DNA from: an uncultured Gammaproteobacteria bacterium
GTDB taxonomy: Bacteria > Pseudomonadota > Gammaproteobacteria > PS1 > Pseudothioglobaceae
Reading direction: 5' to 3'
Length of the DNA stretch: 44,219 nt
Assembly: GCA_937899995.1 (NCBI GenBank)
Contig: CALCCK010000017.1
Span: 1-44,219 of the forward strand
Shown here: piece by piece, positions 37,169-44,023 of the stretch
Numbering within the stretch: the stretch's first letter is position 1
Layout of the letters: every line of letters begins with the position of its first letter
Position numbers and translations under genes: made by a program
The notes under the pieces: generated by a model
Seen by the model: the letters and a program-made list of their open reading frames with translations, nothing else
Databases searched by the model: none
What the model was told of the DNA's origin: nothing

Positions 37169-37396
37169 TTAACTTGCACCCTTGCTGTTATGTCTGTCAA
37201 AGTGAGGAATTTTGATTGTTTTTTTATTTATTACTAACCATCCGACTTCTACCATAGCGTCACAAAAGTAATCGTTTCTAGCAAGGTTGTTAAGGATTTT
37301 TATTACACTGATAGGTTCAACTCCATCAGTTGAATGCTCATTAAACCAGCCCCATATTCTAGTTAGTTTTCCAAAGACGCAATCAGAATCCAGTTC
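37169..37396 (-). pseudogene. Fragment of a phage/island replication-type protein
   Basis: An open minus-strand frame of 75 residues without a start codon. It contains RIWGWFNEHSTDG, NDYFCDAMVEVGWL and IPHFDRHNSKGA. This series (W-G-F..H..DG, FC.AM..VGWL, (L/I)P.FD.HN...AK) is one I know from phage and integrative-element replication or primosome-like proteins. Both ends are missing. A further open piece of 36 codons lies upstream on the same strand (37439-37549, including NEHIKSLQSARDK), unassigned. Confidence 0.6.
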
Positions 37397-37590
37397 CTAA
37401 ATATGGTATAATTACAACTTGGTTTTTATATAAATTGATCACAAGACCAAAATAAACAACTCTAAAGTTGCATCTATCTGTGAAGTTTCTGATTTATCAC
37501 GAGCCGACTGTAGGCTTTTGATATGTTCGTTTAAATGCAAATCATTAAGTTATTATCCAATATCCTAGAAGAATAGTGGAGAGTTTTCTG
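37397..37590. other. Island-edge intergenic sequence
   Basis: AT-rich sequence with no intact gene. It carries the unassigned minus-strand open piece at 37439-37549 and leads into the short ORF and ribosome site in front of the aminotransferase gene. A promoter for the operon must lie here, but I see no consensus match. Confidence 0.4.
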
Positions 37591-37656
37591 ATGACGATTT
37601 ATTTATTTAAAAAAGTGGCTGACGCATTAGTAAGAATCGGAGACTTAAAATTATAA
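37591..37656 (+). CDS. Possible 21-residue leader ORF ahead of the aminotransferase operon
   Basis: ATG ACG ATT... encodes MTIYLFKKVADALVRIGDLKL. Its TAA stop overlaps the AAGGAG ribosome site of the next gene (37655-37660), an arrangement that would couple the two. It may be a leader peptide, or the tail of a lost upstream gene. No Shine-Dalgarno of its own is clear (GGAGAG lies 8-14 bp upstream). Confidence 0.3.
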   Translation: MTIYLFKKVADALVRIGDLKL

Positions 37657-37669
37657 GGAGTATAAAAGA

Positions 37670-38896
37670 GTGAAGCAACATTTATTATTTACACCCGGTC
37701 CAGTCAATGTAGTTCAGAATGTAAGAGAGGCTATTTGTAAACAAGAAATTTGTCATCGTGAAATCGATTTTGAATATTTGTTACAAAGTATTGAAAATAA
37801 ATTACTCACACTCTTCGAGATAAAGAATAGAGCGGATTATCGAGCGGTAGTCATTACCGGCTCTGGAACTGCCGCCAATGAATCAATGTTGTCTTCAGTT
37901 GTTGCTGGGAAGAATATTCTTATTCTGTCTAATGGCGAATTTGGCGAAAGACTACACAACATATCTAAGATTCATAATGAAAATACTTTTTTACTGGAAT
38001 TTAACTGGGGAGAAGAACTAAGCCTGAAAAAAATTAAAGATTTTTTGCAGATACAGAAGATTGATATCATTGCCATGGTTCACCATGAAACCAGTTCTGG
38101 CATGTTAAATCCTTTGGAAAAAATCGGAAAACTTGCAAAATCACATGGTGCGATATTTATTGTCGACTGTGTAAGCAGTGCAGGCGCAGAAGTAATTGAT
38201 CTGGAAAAATGCAACATTACATTTTGTTCAAGTTCGAGTTCAAAGGCAATTGGCTCTTATCCTGGATTATCTTTTGTAGTTGGTGAAACTCAAGAGTTTG
38301 AGAAATTAAAGAATCTTCCCATTAAATCTATGTATCTAAATTTGTATAAATTTTATGACTTTATAAAAACTTTTTCTCAGACACCTAATACACCAGCGGT
38401 GCACTCATTCTATGCTCTAAATCAAGCGCTATCCAATATACTCAACGAAGGTATTCAAAATCGCTATGCTAATCTGAGAGATAAAGCCAATAAGTTAAGA
38501 CAAGGCATGCTGAGTCTAGGGCTTAAGTTTGTAATTAATCAGAAAGATATGTGCTCGATATTAACCACTGTTTATACTCCATCGTATATCGATGTCGGTG
38601 TTTTGCGTCAGAAATTGCGCGAAAAATCTATTATTATCTACGAGGGAAAGGGTTGCTTTAAGAATCGTGCTTTTCAGGTTGGAAATATAGGTGACTTGTC
38701 TTTTACTGATATCCAATATTTTTTGGATTCACTGAAGAAGGTATTGGATAGTTTTAAGCCGACTGGAGAAATACTACCTATTATTGAACTGGTTAGGACG
38801 TTAAGTGTTGTTGGAATCAGCAGTCAAATCCAAAAACCCACTCCTGAAATTGAAAAAATTAGTACCAATATTCTGATATCCAAAGCAACATTATGA
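37670..38896 (+). CDS. phnW: PhnW-like class V aminotransferase (2-aminoethylphosphonate-pyruvate transaminase family)
   Basis: A PLP-dependent transaminase; PhnW interconverts 2-aminoethylphosphonate plus pyruvate with phosphonoacetaldehyde plus alanine. 408 residues from a GTG start with AAGGAG 9 bp upstream. PhnW-type blocks in order: LLFTPGPVNVVQNVREA, VITGSGTAANES, IAMVHHETSSGMLNPLEKIG, IVDCVSSAGAEVIDL (PLP Asp), SSSSSKAIGSYPGLSFVVG (Schiff-base Lys), SMYLNLYKFYDF and YEGKGCFKN/FQVGNIGDLS. A C-terminal extension of about 35 residues is not typical. The Lys region differs from the usual SANKCIQG, so the substrate may differ. It overlaps the next gene by 4 bp. Confidence 0.75.
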   Translation: MKQHLLFTPGPVNVVQNVREAICKQEICHREIDFEYLLQSIENKLLTLFEIKNRADYRAVVITGSGTAANESMLSSVVAGKNILILSNGEFGERLHNISKIHNENTFLLEFNWGEELSLKKIKDFLQIQKIDIIAMVHHETSSGMLNPLEKIGKLAKSHGAIFIVDCVSSAGAEVIDLEKCNITFCSSSSSKAIGSYPGLSFVVGETQEFEKLKNLPIKSMYLNLYKFYDFIKTFSQTPNTPAVHSFYALNQALSNILNEGIQNRYANLRDKANKLRQGMLSLGLKFVINQKDMCSILTTVYTPSYIDVGVLRQKLREKSIIIYEGKGCFKNRAFQVGNIGDLSFTDIQYFLDSLKKVLDSFKPTGEILPIIELVRTLSVVGISSQIQKPTPEIEKISTNILISKATL

Positions 38897-39669
38897 ATGA
38901 AAAACTGACATGCTTATGGGCGACGAAAACAAAAGATGATGAATGGTGGTCTTCTTTTGTCACAGCACCTCTAGCTATTGCACTTAATTATTTCGTTGTC
39001 GATATTAAATGGTTAACGCCCAACAAAATCACTCTTATTTCTTTTCTTACCGCTATTGTTTCAGCTCTGTTTATTATTTTGGGTGGCGCTCAGAACTTTA
39101 TTATTGCCGCAGTTTTGATACATTTAAGCCATGTTTTTGATTGCATGGATGGGCAGATGGCGCGGTATCGAAACACCACCTCACAATTAGGTGGTTATTA
39201 CGATAAGCTAACCGACCAAATACAGGTGATACTCTGGTTTGGTGCAATAGGTTATGCAGCTTACAACCAGTCTCATAATGTTCTACCGATATTTTTGACG
39301 CTAATTGGCATTGCCTTCTACTCGCTTCGTGGCTATTTAAAGTATTTGATGATTTACACCAAAATGTCACAGGACAGTCAATACTTTGAAGTGCTTTCCA
39401 AAAAAGAATCGATGACAAAAAAAGAAGATACTGCAGGTCTTAAATTTGGTTTTTCAGCAAACCTGAAGTGGTTTATAGCCGAGCAGCGAAAAATACTTTT
39501 ATTTAATGAAGGGGTTTTCATTTTCATGCTATCACTCGCACTTGTACTTGATGTACTCACGCCCATGCTTTGGGTGTTTGCATTAAGTCAGCTTTATTTA
39601 GGGCTTATGCGTGGCTGGCAAAGAAGTGTTCAAATAAAAAGTAATGTGGTAATCATTATCAACAAGTAA
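38893..39669 (+). CDS. CDP-alcohol phosphatidyltransferase family membrane protein
   Basis: Transfers a phospho- or phosphono-alcohol from a CDP-linked donor, releasing CMP. 258 residues, several membrane helices. The signature D-x2-DG-x2-AR-x8-G-x3-D-x3-D is complete: DCMDGQMARYRNTTSQLGGY followed by YDKLTD (about residues 77-102). ATG overlaps the aminotransferase stop (ATGA). With the cytidylyltransferase 36 bp downstream, it suggests CDP activation of an amino-alcohol or aminophosphonate and its transfer to a lipid or glycan. The substrate cannot be told from sequence. Confidence 0.8.
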   Translation: MNEKLTCLWATKTKDDEWWSSFVTAPLAIALNYFVVDIKWLTPNKITLISFLTAIVSALFIILGGAQNFIIAAVLIHLSHVFDCMDGQMARYRNTTSQLGGYYDKLTDQIQVILWFGAIGYAAYNQSHNVLPIFLTLIGIAFYSLRGYLKYLMIYTKMSQDSQYFEVLSKKESMTKKEDTAGLKFGFSANLKWFIAEQRKILLFNEGVFIFMLSLALVLDVLTPMLWVFALSQLYLGLMRGWQRSVQIKSNVVIIINK

Positions 39670-39704
39670 AGAATTTGGTGTGGATGCAGTCACTACAATA
39701 ATTA

Positions 39705-40472
39705 GTGACAAGTGTGATTTATTTTCATGAGGATCTAAAAATTAAAGCAATTATTTTAGCCGCTGGTGTAGGCTCAAGAATCAGACCATTAACAGATAAC
39801 TGCCCTAAAAGTCTGTTAAAAATAAATGGTAAAACCATTCTTGAAATGATGTTGTCACATATTCAGGCGTGTGGAATTAATGAAGTTGTCTTTGTCTTGG
39901 GCTACTTACAGGATCAGATAAAAGATTATGTGAAAACACAATTTCCTGATTTAATCGTCCAATTTATAACGAATGAAAAATATGAAGTAACGAATACTGG
40001 TTATTCTTTAATGTTAACCAAAGACTTTGTTCAGGATTCAACCTTTATTAAATTTGATGCCGATGTTGTTTTTGATATTAATATACTAATAAACCTTATT
40101 GCTTCTGAATATGATAATTGTCTATGTATCGACAAAAATATTAATCTTGATGCAGAAGAGATAAAAGTCATTATTAAAGATGATAATAGAGTGGTTAAAG
40201 CCAGTAAAACAGTTAATCCTGTAGATGCAATTGGTGAATCAATAGGTATTGAAAAGATCAGCGGTGAAACAGCGCGTACTTTATTTAATGAGCTGGAGCT
40301 AATGATGAAAGATGATCAATACCATCAGGAATATTATGAAGCAGCTTATGAAAGACTCATTGAAAAAGATGTCCCTTTTCATGCATTAGATATTTCAGGA
40401 CTGAAATGGACTGAAATTGACACCCAAGAAGATTTTATGCTTGCAGAAAATATTTTTAGTCAGAGTACTTAG
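39705..40472 (+). CDS. Sugar-nucleotidyltransferase-fold cytidylyltransferase (LicC/PntC-like)
   Basis: Likely CTP:phosphocholine or CTP:2-aminoethylphosphonate cytidylyltransferase. About 255 residues, with KAIILAAGVGSRIRPLTDNCPKS at the nucleotide site, FIKFDADVVFD (metal Asp) and a C-terminal YYEAAYERLIEKD plus GLKWTEIDTQEDFMLAE, which resembles LicC- and PntC-type enzymes. Start uncertain: GTG 39705 is used here. GAGG at 39729-39732 points to a rare ATT at 39741 just before the KAIILAAG block. Last gene of the three-gene unit. Confidence 0.75.
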   Translation: MTSVIYFHEDLKIKAIILAAGVGSRIRPLTDNCPKSLLKINGKTILEMMLSHIQACGINEVVFVLGYLQDQIKDYVKTQFPDLIVQFITNEKYEVTNTGYSLMLTKDFVQDSTFIKFDADVVFDINILINLIASEYDNCLCIDKNINLDAEEIKVIIKDDNRVVKASKTVNPVDAIGESIGIEKISGETARTLFNELELMMKDDQYHQEYYEAAYERLIEKDVPFHALDISGLKWTEIDTQEDFMLAENIFSQST

Positions 40473-40783
40473 AATCAAGACATACTGGTAATTTCAATGA
40501 GCTGAGGTTGACTAGACTGGTAATGTTTATATAGAGATGTTAAGGTATAAGCTGTAGATGTTTATAACTGTAACACAGGTGATAGTAAAACATATTAAGT
40601 TCTTTATTAGCAAGTAAACAGATAAATTATAGTATCTAAATAATCAATACTTTCGCATATTTACACAGACTCCGAAGATACAGGGAGGCTCATTGCTCTT
40701 GGCTAAGTAGTAATAAACTCTCCCTCACACATGAGATGGGGTTTGGACTCTGACTAGGCTCTAATTGAAATATAATCTTTAGT
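40473..40783. other. Intergenic stretch
   Basis: AT-rich, no intact ORF on either strand. It contains the first CTCCCTCACACA copy (40720-40731) of a repeat found again behind the nuclease gene, and a weak TATAAT (40770-40775) before the ATG at 40784. Confidence 0.5.
40720..40731 (+). repeat. Flanking direct repeat, left copy
   Basis: CTCCCTCACACA is identical to 41855-41866. About 27-45 bp after each copy a second similar stretch follows (ACTAGGCTCTAATTGAAAT and ACTAGGTTCAAATTGATAT). The pair brackets the zinc-ribbon nuclease gene. Confidence 0.5.
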
Positions 40784-41848
40784 ATGAAACTAACCTCCTA
40801 CCCACACTTAGTTAAGGAATGGCATCCAACTATGAATGGAGACCTGACTCCTGAAGATATTACTCATGGAAGCAAAAAGAAAGTCTGGTGGTTGTGTTCT
40901 AAGGGGCATAGTTTTGACTCAATGCCCAATAGCAGAACAAGCAGGAAGACCGGGTGTCCCTATTGTTCAGGAAGAAGAGTAGGTGAAGACAACAACTTAC
41001 TTCATTTATTTCCTGAAATTGCTAAAGAATAGCATCCAACTAAAAATGGTGAGCTAACTACTAATCAGGTTACTTCTCAAAGTAGCAAGAAGGTCTGGTG
41101 GCTTTGCCCCAAAGGTCATAGTCATGAGTCAGTTGTAAAACATAGAACGCTCGATAAGAGTAAATGTCCTCAATGCTCTAATCAGTCCTCTGAGCCTGAA
41201 ATAAGAATCCTTGCTGAGTTGAAATGGTTTTTTAACGAAGTAAATAGTCGTTATAAAATTGATGGTGTTGAGGTTGATATTTTCCTGCCAAAATTTAATG
41301 TGGGTATTGAGTATGATGGCAAGTACTGGCATAGCGATAAAGAGGATAGCGATTTAAAGAAGAATAAGTTTTTACTATCTCAAGAGATTAACCTTATAAG
41401 AGTTAGACAACACCCTCTTAAATCATTATCTGGAAATGATGTGGTTGTTAATATTATTCGCTCATTAGAGAAAGCGGATTTGGACGAGATACTTAAAAAG
41501 ATTCACCCATTTGTAGATAACACCACCAAGGAGAAAATTAACACTTACCTTGTTAAATCATCCTTTGTTAATGATGAGTTATTTAAAGTTTATAGAAGTT
41601 ATTTCCCATCACCATTTCCTGAAAAATCTCTTCTAATTACACACCCTTTACTCAGCAAGGATTGGGATTATGATAAGAACTATCCATTAAAGCCAGAAAA
41701 CTTTTCGTATGGAAGTGGAAATAAGATATGGTGGTTGTGTTCCAAAGGTCATAGCTACAAAAGGTCACTAAACACCAGAACCTCTCATGGCACTGGCTGT
41801 CCTTATTGTTCAGGAAGGAGAACACTTAACTACGACCTTTGGAAGTAA
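40784..41848 (+). pseudogene. Zinc-ribbon (DUF4379-like)/PD-(D/E)XK nuclease-like protein interrupted by an amber codon
   Basis: One frame of 354 codons is broken only by TAG at 41030-41032 (codon 83). Repeat 1 reads VKEWHPTMNGDLTPED, and the same place in repeat 2 reads AKE-stop-HPTKNGELTT, so the stop replaces a Trp (TGG to TAG). Order: zinc ribbon 1 (about 28-72: WWLCSKGH...CPYCSGRR), ribbon 2 (about 103-137: WWLCPKGH...CPQCS), a nuclease-like core (about 145-215: VEVDIFLPKFNVGIEYDGKY, D165, E176, K180), and ribbon 3 (about 305-350). Such proteins are common in phages and mobile elements; targets unknown. It could be dead, or translated as two pieces. Confidence 0.75.
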
Positions 41849-41854
41849 TATAAC

Positions 41855-41866
41855 CTCCCTCACACA
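41855..41866 (+). repeat. Flanking direct repeat, right copy
   Basis: CTCCCTCACACA, 6 bp after the nuclease stop codon; identical to 40720-40731. The following ACTAGGTTCAAATTGATAT (from about 41905) resembles the sequence after the left copy. Confidence 0.5.
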
Positions 41867-41995
41867 CCAACGAAATTTGGATTTAATTGTCCTCTGGGTT
41901 TATACTAGGTTCAAATTGATATTGAGTATGTTAATGGCAAGGAGTCAAAAATAACTTACTATTCCGAGACTGGCGAAGTCACGAGCATTAGTAAT

Positions 41996-42196
41996 CTATA
42001 ACTTGCTCTCAGCAAAGTCTATAGTGACATCACTAATATCATAAACAAGGGCTTTGAAGTCTTTATCCTCGTTGTAATATTTATAATAGCTCGTTCTACT
42101 CATACCAACAGGGGCGCACTCTGTAGATACAATGTCCAAACTCTTTGTTAGGATTGGTAGTAATTGTTCTTTTTTTAAGTTGTTCAGATTTTTCAT
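41996..42196 (-). pseudogene. Phage-type helix-turn-helix (terminase small subunit-like) fragment
   Basis: 66 residues from the ATG at 42196 (MKNLNNLKKEQLLPILTK). The block LDIVSTECAPVGMSRTSYYKYYNEDKDFKA and the end DISDVTIDFAESKL match the N-terminal HTH part of small phage proteins (phBC6A51/terminase small-subunit type) as I recall them. In those the protein goes on after FAES(Q/K)L, whereas here a stop follows at once, so it looks truncated at the C-terminus. Confidence 0.55.
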
Positions 42197-42318
42197 AAGC
42201 GTGATTCTAACTAATAACAAAATTATTTGTATGTGTATTACTACTTAATAGGATGTACAGGGTAATTATGCGGTGTAAAATAAACTTAGTTTTATAAGAA
42301 TAAGGAGTGAAGCACGTA

Positions 42319-42543
42319 ATGTTTGAGAAACCTATGAACCAAGACCTTGGTACTGATACTTTTGGTAACAGGGTACACCTAACTAACAGACCACCAATGA
42401 AAGGAGTTAAGTTAGCTACTGTTGACACTGACTATGTCAACCCTAGGAATAATGTAGAGACCCCTATGGAGGGTGTGAGTAAGGACAGCGATAGAACTGT
42501 GAGGCATGTTTATTATGACAGGTCTAAGGTTGAGCCAGACTAA
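42319..42543 (+). CDS. Hypothetical protein (74 residues), probably mobile-element derived
   Basis: ATG with AAGGAG 11 bp upstream. The product MFEKPMNQDLGTDTFGNRV... is hydrophilic, rich in Asn, Asp, Arg and Pro, without membrane or signal segments and without Cys. No family recognised. The good ribosome site supports a real gene, and the phage remnants on both sides suggest a phage origin. Confidence 0.5.
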   Translation: MFEKPMNQDLGTDTFGNRVHLTNRPPMKGVKLATVDTDYVNPRNNVETPMEGVSKDSDRTVRHVYYDRSKVEPD

Positions 42544-42629
42544 TTGGTATAACCTAAAGCAGTTTATGTTCCATTCAGATTAGATTTTCCAAAGCCTAAC
42601 CCATCGGCGGAATGTTCCGTTATTTAGTT

Positions 42630-42774
42630 ATGGAAAACAGAACCATCATCAAACTACCACAAGTATTAGGATTGACCAACTTAAGTCAAGCAACCATAGG
42701 TCTGACTAATGTCAGATGATGTGTTCCCGAAATCATTCAAACTTGCTTATCGCTCTTCAGCATGGCTTGAGTAA
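42630..42774 (+). pseudogene. AlpA-family excisionase/regulator remnant, multiply broken
   Basis: ATG at 42630 gives NRTIIKLPQVLGLTNLSQAT, the AlpA/MerR-like HTH start. A shift of about one base near 42715 and a TGA are then needed to continue as LMSDDVFPKSFKL and RSSAWLE, the usual AlpA C-terminal half (LFPK-(P/S)-KL...W). A TAA then replaces the expected Ser in AWLE-S-E. At least three lesions are visible. AlpA proteins control integrase or excision genes of satellite prophages. Confidence 0.65.
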
Positions 42775-42883
42775 GAGATATTGTATTAAGCGTAGATAAT
42801 GGACTTAACAACTTAATTAACTATCCTTTTTATATGAAAGTGGATTTTGATTCTAATCTAAATCTATCGCCGCCTATCCTATA

Positions 42884-43297
42884 CTATTCATTTTGAGCGA
42901 TTACATTTTTCTTTATTTGAGTGGACGAAGTCCGGGGATGATATTGAATTTGTACAACTTTTTTTCCTTGTGAATGAAAGTATTCTTCCACATCCTGATT
43001 ATGAGGCTTTCTACCCCAGTCTTCCCCAATAACAAAAATATCTGCTTTAACTTGTTGACAAATAGTAAGGTAATCTAATTCATGATACGGGATTACGATA
43101 TCCACACAACGAAGTGCTTGTAGCATCTCAATACGTTGCTCGAGCGGAATAATAGGCGTATTAGGCTTATATAGTTTGACAACCTCATCAGAGGCAATGC
43201 CAACAGCAACAGTATCACCTAATGATGCGCAATGTTCCAATAAGGCAAGATGCCCCACATGTAATAAATCAAATGTTCCTACTGTATATACTACCAT
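42884..43297 (-). CDS. HxGH-type cytidylyltransferase (glycerol-3-phosphate or phosphoethanolamine cytidylyltransferase-like)
   Basis: Activates a phosphorylated alcohol with CTP. 137 residues, the size of TagD. Motifs: VGTFDLLHVGHLALLEHC (HxGH), EQRIEMLQALRCVDIVIPY, DIFVIGEDW(G) and RTSSTQIKK (RTxGISTT-like). Substrate (glycerol-3-phosphate, phosphoethanolamine or other) cannot be fixed. Follows the CDP-alcohol phosphatidyltransferase gene at 43346 on the same strand by 48 bp, making an activation-plus-transfer pair. Confidence 0.82.
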   Translation of the reverse strand: MVVYTVGTFDLLHVGHLALLEHCASLGDTVAVGIASDEVVKLYKPNTPIIPLEQRIEMLQALRCVDIVIPYHELDYLTICQQVKADIFVIGEDWGRKPHNQDVEEYFHSQGKKVVQIQYHPRTSSTQIKKNVIAQNE

Positions 43298-43345
43298 TGA
43301 GATTATTCCTTATTTTGATTGTTAATTTTAAATTAGTGTTTGTTT

Positions 43346-43999
43346 TTATATGAGTTTCCAACTGTAGATAACTGTAATACTGAGTGTATAAAAAGAGAGG
43401 ATAAAAATATTGATAGGCTTGCCAGAAAGCTTTGGTGTTTTGATTTGCGAAACATTTAAAGCTGCAAGTCCTAAAATACTAATATATAGAATAATTAAAA
43501 ATACTTCTCCAGTAAAAATTCCTTCAAATAAAAATATAAAAACAAGCACTATATTATTGCTATCAAGAGCCAGACCTGTGTATTTCGATCCACCAGAAAG
43601 ACCATAAGTATTGAAATAACTCAATCGAAGAGCGCTGGCAGAAATGATAATAAACGCCCCGAATAAGAACAAAGGCTCAAATTTTCCATAACTTAAAAGA
43701 AGAATAGCTGGAGATACTCCATAGTTTACAATATCTATTAATGAATCAAGCTGACCCCCAAAAAAACCTTGTTCACTGGTTCTTCCTTTCATTCTTCGTG
43801 CAACTAATCCATCTGCCCAGTCAAATGCAACAGCCCAAATCATGCCAATCATAGCTGCGTAATAATTTTCTAAAATACTAAAATAAATAGCTAATACTGT
43901 ACAGGCCAGCCCTAAAAGTGACAATAGATTAGGAACATCCTTCACGTAGGAAAGAATAGTGGGTTGTATTACTTGAGATTCTGACTTATTTTCAATCAT
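43346..43999 (-). CDS. CDP-alcohol phosphatidyltransferase (PssA-like)
   Basis: 217 residues with about six membrane helices. The signature is DWADGLVARRMKGRTSEQGF followed by FGGQLDSLID (about 61-89). It has the D-x2-DG-x2-AR start and the G-x3-D-x3-D end, but 12 residues between AR and G where 8-9 are usual. The QLDSLID ending recalls CDP-DAG-serine phosphatidyltransferases. The insertion is an oddity to check. Starts 24 bp after the truncated tsf; transcription may come from the tsf side. Confidence 0.82.
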   Translation of the reverse strand: MIENKSESQVIQPTILSYVKDVPNLLSLLGLACTVLAIYFSILENYYAAMIGMIWAVAFDWADGLVARRMKGRTSEQGFFGGQLDSLIDIVNYGVSPAILLLSYGKFEPLFLFGAFIIISASALRLSYFNTYGLSGGSKYTGLALDSNNIVLVFIFLFEGIFTGEVFLIILYISILGLAALNVSQIKTPKLSGKPINIFILSFYTLSITVIYSWKLI

Positions 44000-44023
44000 T
44001 TTTAATCTTTAGTCATATATTTT

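Noticed and set aside
39101-39418. Minus-strand 105-residue frame opposite the CDP-alcohol phosphatidyltransferase
   Set aside because: Antisense of a gene with a complete catalytic motif; no ribosome site or recognisable domain.
41905-41999. Short plus-strand frame including VNGKESKITYYSETG
   Set aside because: No usual start codon or ribosome site, about 30 codons; not distinguishable from chance.
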